Part shown: piece by piece, positions 44,844-53,315 of the stretch | Position numbering within the stretch: the first letter of the stretch is position 1 | How the letters are laid out: each line of letters starts with the position of its first letter | Assembly (NCBI GenBank): GCA_022823165.1 | Contig: JAJDXR010000081.1 | Location: forward strand, 62,001 to 126,000 | From: Anaerolineae bacterium | Lineage (GTDB): Bacteria; Chloroflexota; Anaerolineae; Aggregatilineales; Phototrophicaceae | DNA length: 64,000 nucleotides | Reading direction: 5' to 3' | Program-made: the position numbers and the translations under genes | The notes under the pieces: model-generated | The model's database searches: none | Told to the model about the DNA's origin: nothing | What the model saw: only the letters and a program-made list of their open reading frames with translations

Positions 44844-45680
44844 TTGACCGCCCAGCCCGACTATTCGCCTGACTATTCGATCGATGAGCTGATCAGCGTT
44901 TGCATCTCTCGGCAGGTGCAAGACGGCGATGTCTGGGCGCAGGGCATCAATACGCCGCTGGTTTCGGCGGGGCTGATTCTGGGCAAAATTCGATATGCGC
45001 CGCGCGCTCGCTTTACATCGGCTATTGGCCAGGCGCTGGTGCAGGACTGGGGGGCGCTGGGAATCGCCGGCATCGAAGAATTGTGGGTAGGCAAGGGCTT
45101 GATCCACCTGGGCTTCGCCGCCGGCGCCGCCGAGATTCTGCCCAAGTTTCAGCCCAAAGAATTCTTCCGCCCGGCGCAAGTCGACGCGCGGGGCAACCTG
45201 AACAATATCGCCTTCGGCAAGGATTATCACAAACCGCGAATGCGACTGCCGGGCAGCGGCGGCATCCCGGATGTTACGCCGCAGTACGACCACAGCTATT
45301 TGTACGTGCCGCGCCACTCGCGGGTGACATTTGCCGAGAAGATTGATTTCATCAGCGGTTTGGGGCACATGCCGCATAGAAAAAGTGGCGGGGGACCGCG
45401 CTACCTGGTAACCGACCTGGGCCAATTTGATTGGCGAGATGGCTGTATGCGGCTGGTCAGCCTGCATCCGGGCGTCAGCCTCGAGCGCGTAATACGCAAG
45501 ACCGGCTTCGAGTTGGAGATCGCGCCAGCTTTAGTCGAAACGGATCCGCCTGAGCCGGAGGATCTGCGGCTGCTGCGCGAGGAAATTGACCCGCTGAGTA
45601 CGCGCAAGCTGGAAACCCTCGGCGGCGCGGCGCGCAAAACCCTGCTGCGAGAAATCCTGGCGCGCGAGACGTCCCGCTAG
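44844..45680 (+). CDS. CoA-transferase, subunit B-like (GctB family)
   Basis: 278 residues from a TTG start 4 bp after tyrS; GCGAG lies upstream. It resembles the beta chain of glutaconate/3-oxoacid CoA-transferases, which move CoA between carboxylates: GAAEILPKFQPKEFF and AQVDARGNLNNIAFG (about residues 115-128) match the family's QVD..GN.N segment. The gene for the alpha-like chain lies 3.9 kb downstream at 49537. Its 3' end overlaps the convergent SBP gene by 4 bases. Substrate unknown. Confidence 0.78.
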   Translation: MTAQPDYSPDYSIDELISVCISRQVQDGDVWAQGINTPLVSAGLILGKIRYAPRARFTSAIGQALVQDWGALGIAGIEELWVGKGLIHLGFAAGAAEILPKFQPKEFFRPAQVDARGNLNNIAFGKDYHKPRMRLPGSGGIPDVTPQYDHSYLYVPRHSRVTFAEKIDFISGLGHMPHRKSGGGPRYLVTDLGQFDWRDGCMRLVSLHPGVSLERVIRKTGFELEIAPALVETDPPEPEDLRLLREEIDPLSTRKLETLGGAARKTLLREILARETSR

Positions 45681-47452
45681 CCAGCCAGAGTAGAGAGCCG
45701 CCAGTGCTGAATCCCGCGGAAGCGGTCGGCTGGAGAACTCAGAAAGCCCAGCTTAATGCCTTCGATGCTGTCGCTGGCGATATAAGTGAGCAGGGGGTAG
45801 GCGAGCGGTATAGCCAGCGCCTGCTCGGCGAAGACTTCCTGCAACTGCTGGTAGAGCAGGGCGCGCCGCCCGGCGTAGATTTCGCCGCGCGCGATCTCTA
45901 TAAGCTCGGCAATTTCGTTATGGCTCGCTGCCCCGTAATTGCTGCCCTTGCCGTGTTGGGCTGGATGCCAAAAGCGAAAGAGGTCGCGGTCGGCGCCGAT
46001 GCGCTGCGTTACGATTGCCGCGTCAAAGTCGCCTGTTTCGAGACGGTTGCGATAGCTGAGCGCGTCGGTCGATTCGACGCTGAAGTCGATGCCGAGCAGC
46101 CGCCACTGCGCGGCAATTTCCTCCGCCAAGCCTGGCAGTCGCGCGGAGCCGCTAACCAGCAGCTTGTATGACGATGCGTCTACGGCGGCGTCTTCGTCAT
46201 CCGAATCATCCGCCGACGCTGCGGAACCGAGCTCAGATGCGGCAAGCAGCGTGTTTGCGCGTTCAAGGTCGTAAGCGCGCCAGAAATCTTGTGGCTGATA
46301 GACGGATGAACCCAAGATATAGGGGCTGTCAGCGAATACCGCTACGGCGCCGTTATGCGCCTGCGCCAGGCGAGGCAGGTCAAGGCTGAGCGCCAGCGCT
46401 TGCCGTAGGCGCCGCTCCTTAAAGGGCCTGTCATTCCAGTTGAATATCAAGACGCTCAGCTGCGACAGCGCCTGGCGGAAGTGTTGGCTCTGCGGCAGCG
46501 CCAGCAACTGCTGCGGCGCTTCCGCCATTGCCAGCGCGTCGATTTCGCCTGACTCATAAGCGCTGATGGCGTCGGCGGGACTGTCGTACAGCCGGAATAC
46601 CATATCACGAAACAGATAGCCAACCTGCGCTTCCGGCCGTTCTTGATGAGTCGGCGAACGCTGCAAATGCACCGTGTCAATTCCGTCTTTGTCTTCAGCA
46701 TGCAGGGCGGCGAGCTGGTAAGGTCCGGCGCCAATGGGCGCGAGGTTAAAGGGGTGGCTGGCGAGATCAAGAACCGAGGAACCGCGCAGCGCGTGCTCGG
46801 GCAAGATGCCGACGGTCAGCAGCAGAGGGAAACTGCTAAAGGGCTGGACCAAGCGAAAACGCAGCAGGCCGGCGCTCAGCTTTTGAACTTCCACCGTCCG
46901 CCAAAATGCGGCTGAATCGGAGAAATCGGCGTATGCAGCGGAGCCGAGCAGAGCGAATGTGAAGACAACATCGTCCGCGCTGAAGGCCACTCCATTATGC
47001 CACTTGACATCGTCGCGCAGCTTGACTACATATTCCAGCCCGTCGCTGGATATCACCAGATCTGCCGCCAGGCGCGGTACTACTTCGCCGTAATCGTTGA
47101 TTGCGAATAAGCCTTCGTAAATCAGGCTCGCCAGGTCCTGATCGGGTGAGTTCAAATGCGCGAAAAGCGGGTTTATCCGCTGTACGCTGCCGATGAGTCC
47201 CTCGCGCAAGGTGGTAACGGCGGGAGCGGCCATCGCGTCGCGCGCTGGCGCTGGGGGGGACTCTGGCGCGGTTGGCGGGGTAATTGTTGGCGTGGGAGAT
47301 TCGCTTGGGTTTGAGTCGACAATCCGGGGCGCTTCGGTGGGCGCAATTGCTGGCGGCCTTGGCTGGCGGCTGATGCGAAATACAGCGGCGGCGGCGCAGG
47401 CTGTCAGCGCTATCAGCAGCGCGACCAGTTGCCAGCGAAAACCACGAAACAT
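45677..47452 (-). CDS. Peptide-type ABC substrate-binding lipoprotein
   Basis: About 591 residues from the ATG at 47452, which has GAGG 6 bases upstream; a GTG four codons earlier is less likely. MFRGFRWQLVALLIALTAC has a lipobox (LTAC, Cys19). A Pro/Thr/Ser linker (about 35-72) precedes the SBP_bac_5 fold: LREGLIGSVQRINPLFA, LEYVVKLRDDVKWHNGVAFSADD and RRLRQALALSLDL are typical. It is unpaired with permeases here. It is 96 bp after secG and convergent with the CoA-transferase gene. Confidence 0.88.
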   Translation of the reverse strand: MFRGFRWQLVALLIALTACAAAAVFRISRQPRPPAIAPTEAPRIVDSNPSESPTPTITPPTAPESPPAPARDAMAAPAVTTLREGLIGSVQRINPLFAHLNSPDQDLASLIYEGLFAINDYGEVVPRLAADLVISSDGLEYVVKLRDDVKWHNGVAFSADDVVFTFALLGSAAYADFSDSAAFWRTVEVQKLSAGLLRFRLVQPFSSFPLLLTVGILPEHALRGSSVLDLASHPFNLAPIGAGPYQLAALHAEDKDGIDTVHLQRSPTHQERPEAQVGYLFRDMVFRLYDSPADAISAYESGEIDALAMAEAPQQLLALPQSQHFRQALSQLSVLIFNWNDRPFKERRLRQALALSLDLPRLAQAHNGAVAVFADSPYILGSSVYQPQDFWRAYDLERANTLLAASELGSAASADDSDDEDAAVDASSYKLLVSGSARLPGLAEEIAAQWRLLGIDFSVESTDALSYRNRLETGDFDAAIVTQRIGADRDLFRFWHPAQHGKGSNYGAASHNEIAELIEIARGEIYAGRRALLYQQLQEVFAEQALAIPLAYPLLTYIASDSIEGIKLGFLSSPADRFRGIQHWRLSTLAG

Positions 47453-47475
47453 GAGCCGCCTCACACAAGCGCAAG

Positions 47476-47504
47476 CGGCGTTCTGTAATTGTTACAAAAC
47501 GCCG
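47476..47504 (-). terminator. Hairpin between secG and the SBP lipoprotein gene
   Basis: CGGCGTT (47476-47482) pairs with AACGCCG (47498-47504), and TGTAA (47484-47488) with TTACA (47492-47496) around TTG, with one C-A mismatch. It lacks a clear T-run, so it may be an attenuator. The TGTAA-TTG-TTACA dyad could also be an operator. Confidence 0.45.
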
Positions 47505-47548
47505 GGCAGTTATATTTCATGGCTGACTTACGCCGATGGGAAGGAGGC

Positions 47549-47776
47549 TTATCCGGGCGCTGAGACGGCAAATAGCGCAATGCCCAGGAAAGCGATCGAC
47601 ATAAAAATGGTAATGCGAAAAAGCGTCTTTTCCAGCCCGCGCCGGGTTCGCGCGATTCCGCCACCGGCATCGCCACCCAGCAAACTGCCCAAGGCCCCGC
47701 CTTTGACCTGGAGCAGAATCAAGACGATTAGCACAATAGAGATGACGATTGACGAGATTTGCAAAACTGCGCCCAT
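47549..47776 (-). CDS. secG: Preprotein translocase subunit SecG
   Basis: 75 residues, the usual length. It has two membrane spans (about residues 5-22 and 51-71) joined by the conserved LLQVKGGALGSLLGG segment and a basic ARTRRGLEKTLFR. SecG aids SecYEG protein export. GGAG lies 8 bases before the ATG. It is followed by the SBP lipoprotein gene and preceded by the S41 protease gene, all minus strand. Confidence 0.9.
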   Translation of the reverse strand: MGAVLQISSIVISIVLIVLILLQVKGGALGSLLGGDAGGGIARTRRGLEKTLFRITIFMSIAFLGIALFAVSAPG

Positions 47777-47901
47777 CTGCGCGACTCCCTGAGGTATTCC
47801 GAGTTCCTAACCAGAGCACTATAGCATCAGTTGCGCGATTTGAATAGCCTGACCTCAAGGTCCGCCGCTCCGCGCTGTTTCGTATACGTCCGCAGGCGCG
47901 T

Positions 47902-49089
47902 TTAGTCGCGCAAGGATTCCAGGTATTCGATCGCGGCGCTCAACTGGATGTCGTCCGCGGCCTCGTCGTTGGCGTCCGGATTCCATTCGACGATGATGTC
48001 CGGCCTAATGCCTTGCTCGTGAATCCAGTGCCCGTTGGGAGTCAGCCAGCGCCGCACGGTAATGCGCAGGCCGCCGCCGTTGGACAAGGCCGGGATATTC
48101 TGTACCGTGCCCTTGCCGAAGGTCGTCTCGCCCAAAATGGTGGCGACGCCGTAGTCTTGCATGGCGCCGGCGATGACTTCGGAGGCGCTGGCGCTGGTTT
48201 CGTCAACTAGCACAACAATAGGTACGTCGATATCCGCATAACCGCCGCTGGCGCGCGTGACCTCTTCGCTCTGGTCGCGGGCTACTTGTCGCAGCAGGAC
48301 GCCGTCCTCAATAAAAGCGCTGCCGATTTCGATGGCGCTTGAGAGGGTGCCGCCGGGATTGTCGCGAATATCGAAAATGAGTCCGCTTGCGCGATTGATG
48401 TCGACGGCCCGCAAGGCTTCGTCCAGCTGGACGCGTGAAAGGTCATTGAAATCCAGCATAGAAATATAGACGATGTTGTCCCCGACCATTTCAAAGGATA
48501 CGTTGGGCAAGGGGAAGGTGTCGCGGACGATCTCGAATGTGACCAATTCTCCGTCACGTCTGAATGTGATGGTTACGCTAGTGCCGCGCGGTCCCGGCAC
48601 CAGCGCCGTCAGTTCAGCCTGGGATATGCCGATGACGCGCTGGCCGTCTACCTCATAGAATTCGTCGCCGGGCATGACGCCGGCCGCCTCAGCCGGGGAA
48701 TCCGGAATCACCGTGGTAACTTCTATCGCGCCGGTTTCCTGATTGCTGCGCGTAAATACGCCTATGCCGGTAAATTCGCCCGAGAAATCCGTGCTGCGCT
48801 GGTAGAGTTCAGGGCGAATGTAGCCGCTGTGGTCATCGCCCAGCGAAGCCACCATACCTTCAATGGCGCCGTCTACCAGGGACTCGACTTCAACTTGATC
48901 AACGTAACGAGATTCGATGAGGGAGTAGGCATCCCAAAAGGGTTCAAAGGCGGCGTCCGTGTCTGTGAGCGCAATGGTTGGCATGTCAGACAGGTTGCCG
49001 GCGGCGAATCCGATGCAGAAAGCCAGGATAGTCAAACAGATTGACCCGCTGACTCGCGGATTCTCCATAATCAACCGCAGCTTATTCAT
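47902..49089 (-). CDS. S41-family C-terminal processing protease (CtpA-like)
   Basis: About 395 residues from the ATG at 49089, with GGAGC upstream; the frame continues upstream into a MITE-like element but has no ribosome site there. The N-terminal hydrophobic span (ICLTILAFCIGFAAG, about 17-31) anchors or exports it. A PDZ domain (about 115-190) contains PDSPAEAAGVMPGDEFYEVDG. The catalytic Ser is in DETSASASEV and Lys in TTFGKGTVQN, the S41 Ser/Lys dyad. It cleaves C-termini of envelope proteins. Confidence 0.93.
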   Translation of the reverse strand: MNKLRLIMENPRVSGSICLTILAFCIGFAAGNLSDMPTIALTDTDAAFEPFWDAYSLIESRYVDQVEVESLVDGAIEGMVASLGDDHSGYIRPELYQRSTDFSGEFTGIGVFTRSNQETGAIEVTTVIPDSPAEAAGVMPGDEFYEVDGQRVIGISQAELTALVPGPRGTSVTITFRRDGELVTFEIVRDTFPLPNVSFEMVGDNIVYISMLDFNDLSRVQLDEALRAVDINRASGLIFDIRDNPGGTLSSAIEIGSAFIEDGVLLRQVARDQSEEVTRASGGYADIDVPIVVLVDETSASASEVIAGAMQDYGVATILGETTFGKGTVQNIPALSNGGGLRITVRRWLTPNGHWIHEQGIRPDIIVEWNPDANDEAADDIQLSAAIEYLESLRD

Positions 49090-49172
49090 CAGCCCGCTCC
49101 CAACGATGTAGCGCTTTCCTTCAGGCGCAAGTATAAGATATGATGACCATTCTACGGAATCGGCAAAATCAA

Positions 49173-49462
49173 GGGAGTGGCTAAAATCGTGGGTATGGGA
49201 CGCAAAGCGAGCTCGGCACTGGGGGACTATACAACTAACCACAGAGATATGTTTAATTTGCTCTGAAGCTGTTGCATCCACAAAATCGCCACTTCCAGAT
49301 CTTTCGGGGAGTGGCGAATTCGGCGGACTTGAACCTCCGCCAAATATAGAAAAAATCTCTGTGCCGGGTGGCAGCGTCTACGCGCCCCTCTGTGTTCTTG
49401 GTGGTGAAAAAAACTGTGTCGTGTTCGCAAAGAGAATTATATCCACGATAATCGACACTCCC
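49173..49462. mobile_element. MITE-like element, copy B, with 8-bp target duplication
   Basis: 290 bp, starting GGGAGTGGCTAAAATCGTGG and ending with the near-complement ATATCCACGATAATCGACACTCCC (19 of 24 terminal positions pair). AAAATCAA is repeated exactly at both edges (49165-49172 and 49463-49470), the mark of insertion. It has no open frame of note. A second GGGAGTGG occurs inside at 49308, suggesting a nested or composite copy. CTCTGTG-rich segments and a hairpin (49322-49341) are internal. It fills most of the 447-bp gap between the S41 and CoA-transferase genes. Confidence 0.88.
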
Positions 49463-49536
49463 AAAATCAACGAACAAAATACGCAAGCAGGTCCCGAAGC
49501 GGGGGGCGTGGGACCTTAGCCGTCGGAGGCATCAAA

Positions 49537-50337
49537 GTGGCAGGTAGCTACGTTTCGCTTGAAGCAGCCGCCGAGGCTGTCAAAGACGGCGATACTTTGG
49601 CGCTGGGCGGGATGACGCTGTATCGGCGTCCGATGAGCTTTGTGAAAGCCGTCTTGCGCCGCCGGGCGCCGCCGCGAGAGCTGACCTTGCTTAGCTTTAC
49701 CGGGGGGCTTGAGTCGGACCTGCTGGTCGGTGCCGGCTGCGTTCAGACAGTGCGATCGGCCTACTTTGGCCTCGAGGCTTTTGGATTCGCGCCGATGTTT
49801 ACTCAATATGCTCAGCAACAGCGCATACAGGTGCTGGAAGAGACCGAAGCCAGTTTGGTCATGGGCATCCGCGCTCAGATTGCCGGCAGCGGCTTCATGC
49901 CGTCGCGGGCTTGGCTGGGCACAGACCTGCCGCGGCTGCGTCCCGATGTGCAGACGGTGACCGATCCCTATTCCGGCGACGAAATGCTGGCATTCCCGGC
50001 CATAGCTTGCGATGTGGCAGTGATTCATGGATTGGCTGGAGATCTGCAGGGAAATGTGCTGCTCAACAACAATCTGGGCATTGATATGGAGTTGGTTTAT
50101 GTCGCTGATGTAGTTATCGCCACGGTTGAGCGGATCGTTGACAAGCTGGAACGTACGGCGGACGGCGTCATCATCCCTTATCCCGGCTGCGACTTGATTG
50201 CCCTGGCCCCGGCAGGCGCCGCTCCTACAAGCTGTTATCCGCTCTACCAGCTTGATGGTCAGACTATTTTGCAATATACGGAAGCATGTAACGCTGGGCG
50301 ATTTGCACAATTCCTGGCCGACTTTGCGCGCAGTTAG
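49537..50337 (+). CDS. CoA-transferase, subunit A-like (GctA family)
   Basis: 264-266 residues from a GTG start with GGAGG 8 bases upstream. It is the alpha-type chain of a class I CoA-transferase: VKDGDTLALGGMTLYRRP (about 15-32) is the family's N-terminal G-rich segment, and later come DVAVIHGLAGDLQGNVLL and VIATVERIVDK. It probably works with the B-like chain at 44844, although the usual order is A then B, adjacent. The TPP-riboswitch region follows. Confidence 0.8.
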   Translation: MAGSYVSLEAAAEAVKDGDTLALGGMTLYRRPMSFVKAVLRRRAPPRELTLLSFTGGLESDLLVGAGCVQTVRSAYFGLEAFGFAPMFTQYAQQQRIQVLEETEASLVMGIRAQIAGSGFMPSRAWLGTDLPRLRPDVQTVTDPYSGDEMLAFPAIACDVAVIHGLAGDLQGNVLLNNNLGIDMELVYVADVVIATVERIVDKLERTADGVIIPYPGCDLIALAPAGAAPTSCYPLYQLDGQTILQYTEACNAGRFAQFLADFARS

Positions 50338-50347
50338 CGCGAGAACG

Positions 50348-50376
50348 TTGCGGCAAATGAATTGCCAAGTTATAAT
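50348..50376 (+). promoter_or_regulatory. Promoter of the thiamine transport operon
   Basis: TTGCGG (50348-50353) and a perfect TATAAT (50371-50376) are spaced exactly 17 bp. Transcription would start at about 50383, just before the riboswitch. Confidence 0.7.
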
Positions 50377-50397
50377 GCGTGGGCATCAACATATTTC

Positions 50398-50495
50398 GTG
50401 ACTTGGGGAGCTCGCAGCGGTGGGCTGAGAGGGCATGAAGCACATGCCGACCCATACACCTGATCCAGGTAATGCTGGCGTAGGGATGTCTGCAA
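50398..50495 (+). promoter_or_regulatory. TPP riboswitch (THI element)
   Basis: The conserved core is present: GGGCTGAGAGGGC (about 50422-50434) with the CTGAGA pyrimidine-sensing loop, a P3 hairpin GGCATG/CATGCC, and ACCTGATCCAGGTAATGCTGG (in part) ending GCGTAGGGA at about 50479-50487. The location upstream of thiB fits feedback control of thiamine uptake by thiamine pyrophosphate. Confidence 0.95.
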
Positions 50496-50507
50496 TACCC
50501 TGCAACT

Positions 50508-50541
50508 GGCCACCCCTGTACACACCCCGACAGGGGTGGCC
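50508..50541 (+). terminator. Strong hairpin downstream of the TPP aptamer
   Basis: Perfect 12-bp arms GGCCACCCCTGT (50508-50519) and ACAGGGGTGGCC (50530-50541) enclose 10 bases. It is probably the riboswitch expression platform. No U-run follows, so termination may be Rho-assisted or the hairpin may act otherwise. Confidence 0.6.
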
Positions 50542-50601
50542 GCTTCCTGGAAGACAGCGCGCTCGTCAAGTCTCGTTCTCGGATAAGAGAAGGAGGGTCC
50601 C

Positions 50602-51654
50602 ATGCGTCGGCGAGTGTGCTTGATAGCAATTGCGGTATTTGTATTTGCGGGCCTGGCGGCGGCGCAGGAAACGGACAGCGTCGTTGTCTTGACACATGAC
50701 AGCTTCGCCATCTCGGAAGCGGTGCTGCAATCCTTTGAAGCGCTCAGCGGTATGACCGTTGAGATTCTGCGTTCCGGCGATGCCGGGCAGATGGTGAACC
50801 AGGCGATTCTCAGCAAGAGTCATCCTTTGGGCGATGTCTTGTACGGGGTCGATAATACCTTTTTGAGCCGGGCCCTGGACGCCGGGATATTTGCTTCTTA
50901 TCAATCGCCGCGGCTGGAAACCGTAGCGGAAGAGTTCATGCCGGACGATAGCTATCGCGTGACGCCGGTGGATTACGGCGATGTCTGCCTGAATTACGAT
51001 CTGGCCTACTTTGATGAGCATGAGCTGTCGCTTCCTCAGAGTTTGAGCGATCTGGCAGCGCCAGAATATGCTGGGCTGCTGGTCGTCGAGAATGCGGCGA
51101 CATCCTCGCCCGGCTTGGCTTTTCTGCTGTCGACGATCGCCGAGTTCGGCGTCGAGGGCGACTATAGCTATCTGGACTATTGGCGGGCGCTGGCTGATAA
51201 CGATGTCCTGGTGGTCGCCGGCTGGAGCGATGCCTATTACGGCGAGTTTACGGTGGGCAGTCGCGGCGCCGGCGATCGGCCGCTGGTCGTCAGCTATGCC
51301 AGCAGCCCGCCAGCCGAGGTCTATTACGGCGATGATCCCGATGCGGGCGCGGTGACCGGCGCGATTGTCGCCGACAATATGTGCTTCCGCCAAATTGAGT
51401 ACGCCGGCGTCCTTGATGGCGCCGCCAATCCAGCGGGCGCTCAGCAGTTCATCGACTTCATGCTGAGCGCCGAGTTTCAAGCGGACTTGCCGCTGAATAT
51501 GTTTGTATTCCCGGTTGTGAGGGGCATTGAGCTGCCCGAAGTCTTTGTGGAGCATGCGGCGATTCCGGAGCAGCCGGCCTCGCTGGACTCGGCCCTCATT
51601 GAAGAGAAGCGGGATGAATGGATTCAGTCCTGGGCGGAGGTCATGCTTCGTTGA
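50602..51654 (+). CDS. thiB: Thiamine ABC transporter substrate-binding protein
   Basis: 350 residues with a signal peptide (MRRRVCLIAIAVFVFAGLAAA). It matches the TbpA/ThiB periplasmic thiamine-binding family: VVVLTHDSFAISEAVLQSFE (residues 26-45), GDAGQMVNQAILSK near 58, PLGDVLYGVDNTFLSRAL near 75 and VTPVDYGDVCLNYD near 118. AAGGAGG lies 6 bases before the ATG. It is the first gene downstream of a TPP riboswitch, which strongly supports thiamine as cargo. Confidence 0.94.
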   Translation: MRRRVCLIAIAVFVFAGLAAAQETDSVVVLTHDSFAISEAVLQSFEALSGMTVEILRSGDAGQMVNQAILSKSHPLGDVLYGVDNTFLSRALDAGIFASYQSPRLETVAEEFMPDDSYRVTPVDYGDVCLNYDLAYFDEHELSLPQSLSDLAAPEYAGLLVVENAATSSPGLAFLLSTIAEFGVEGDYSYLDYWRALADNDVLVVAGWSDAYYGEFTVGSRGAGDRPLVVSYASSPPAEVYYGDDPDAGAVTGAIVADNMCFRQIEYAGVLDGAANPAGAQQFIDFMLSAEFQADLPLNMFVFPVVRGIELPEVFVEHAAIPEQPASLDSALIEEKRDEWIQSWAEVMLR

Positions 51655-53315
51655 GGCCGCGCTGGCGATTCGTCAAGATCCTGGTTTATCTGCTGCCGGT
51701 GGCCTTTCTTGGCGTATTTTTCGTTTATCCGATTCTCACGCTCTTCGATATCAGCCTGCGCCCGGATGGCGCGCTTGATCTGTCGGCTTTCGCCCATTTG
51801 ACAAGCAGCGATTATTATCGGGAAACGCTGCTATTCACTATCTATCAGGCGCTGATATCAACAGGCGCGACGCTGCTGCTGTCGCTGCCCTGCGCCTTCG
51901 TCTTCGCGCGCTACCGCTTCCGGGGGCGCTCCTTGCTATTGTCGCTGGCGACATTGCCATTCGTTCTGCCCACCGTAGTCGTAGCGCTGGCTTTTTCGGC
52001 CGTGCTGGGGGAACGCGGGCTGGTGAATGATATGCTGCGCTTGCTGTTCGCGCTTGATGAGGCGCCGATTCAACTTGAACGCACCCTGGCGATAATCATC
52101 ATCGCGCATGTCTTTTACAACTTTTCGGTCGCGCTGCGGATAATGACCGGCTATTGGTCTTCGCTGGGCTTCCATGCGGAGGAGGCGGCGCGCTGCCTGG
52201 GGGCTGGTGAACTGGCAATCTGGCGCGACATCCGCTTGCCACTGATACGTCCCGCGTTGCTTTCGGCCGGGGTGCTGGTATTCATATTCTGTTTCACCAG
52301 CTTCGGCGTCGTACTGATTTTGGGCGGGATCCGTTTCGCCACGCTCGAAGTTCAGATTTATTATCAGGCGGTCAGTATCTTTAATCTGCCGCTGGCGGCC
52401 GCTTTGTCGCTGGTGCAGATCGCGTCGATGCTGCTGATGCTGCTGGTCTACACCGCCAGCCAGCGCCGCCTTCAGATACCGCATGGCGGGCGCTCGGAAC
52501 ATAGCGCGCGTCCTCATACGCCGCGGGCGCGCATGGTCGTTTTCATCACTGTTGGGTTGATGGCGATACTGTTGTTTTCGCCGTTGGCCGCGCTGCTGTG
52601 GCGATCGCTGTTTGCCGCGGGCAATCTTGACGCCACCGGTTTTACCAGCCTGGCTGAGAAGACCCGGGCGTCGCTTTTATTCACCACGCCCTTGGAGGCG
52701 GTCTTTAACTCGCTGCGATTCGCGTTAATCGCTACGTCAGCGGCGGTCATACTCGGAACGGCGGCTGCGTTCCTGATTGAACAACGCGGCGTCTGGAGCC
52801 GCCTGGTTGATCCGCTGTTCATGCTGCCTTTAGCCACTAGCGCTGTGACCCTGGGATTCGGCTTCATCGTCGCCCTGGATGAACCACCGCTGGATCTGCG
52901 CCGGTCCTGGATTATCATCCCGGTTTCCCATGCCTTGGCGGCGCTGCCCTTTGTGATTCGCAGCGTCTTGCCCAGCCTGCGCGCGATTCCGCCGTCGCTG
53001 GGTGAAGCGGCGAGTGTCCTGGGAGCGCGCGAGCTAGTCAAACTGCGGACCATTGACCTGCCGCTGGTGGGCCGCGGTCTGGTCGTCGGCGCGACATTCG
53101 CATTCACGGTGAGCATGGGCGAGTTCGGCGCTTCCCTGTTTGTCGCGCAGCGCGAGTCGGTGACAATTCCAGTCGTCATTTACCGGCTGCTGGGTCATCC
53201 CGGTCTGCAATCTTACCGGCAGGCATTGGCGATGAGCGTGATCCTTATGCTGGTCTGCGCCGGCGGTTTTCTGATAATTGAGCGCCTGCGCGGCGCCGGC
53301 GTCGGGGAATTCTAA
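51651..53315 (+). CDS. thiP: Thiamine ABC transporter permease, fused two-half form
   Basis: About 554 residues from a TTG at 51651 that overlaps the thiB stop (TTGA) and has GGAGG 10 bases upstream; an ATG at 51618 is a longer alternative. About twelve spans form two repeated permease halves, each with an EAA loop (EEAARCLGAGELAIWRDIRLP and EAASVLGARELVKLRTIDLP, the two copies). This matches ThiP. It forms the membrane channel for thiamine uptake. It overlaps thiQ by one base (TAATG). Confidence 0.94.
   Translation: MRPRWRFVKILVYLLPVAFLGVFFVYPILTLFDISLRPDGALDLSAFAHLTSSDYYRETLLFTIYQALISTGATLLLSLPCAFVFARYRFRGRSLLLSLATLPFVLPTVVVALAFSAVLGERGLVNDMLRLLFALDEAPIQLERTLAIIIIAHVFYNFSVALRIMTGYWSSLGFHAEEAARCLGAGELAIWRDIRLPLIRPALLSAGVLVFIFCFTSFGVVLILGGIRFATLEVQIYYQAVSIFNLPLAAALSLVQIASMLLMLLVYTASQRRLQIPHGGRSEHSARPHTPRARMVVFITVGLMAILLFSPLAALLWRSLFAAGNLDATGFTSLAEKTRASLLFTTPLEAVFNSLRFALIATSAAVILGTAAAFLIEQRGVWSRLVDPLFMLPLATSAVTLGFGFIVALDEPPLDLRRSWIIIPVSHALAALPFVIRSVLPSLRAIPPSLGEAASVLGARELVKLRTIDLPLVGRGLVVGATFAFTVSMGEFGASLFVAQRESVTIPVVIYRLLGHPGLQSYRQALAMSVILMLVCAGGFLIIERLRGAGVGEF

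Noticed and set aside
49308..49345. tRNA gene within the MITE-like element
   Set aside because: Only the T-arm region resembles a tRNA; no D-arm or anticodon arm is present and one stem pair mismatches.
32430..49462. Inversion of the 17-kb segment between the two oppositely oriented elements as the cause of the split CoA-transferase genes
   Set aside because: Flipping that segment would not bring the two chains together, so the elements do not explain the split.
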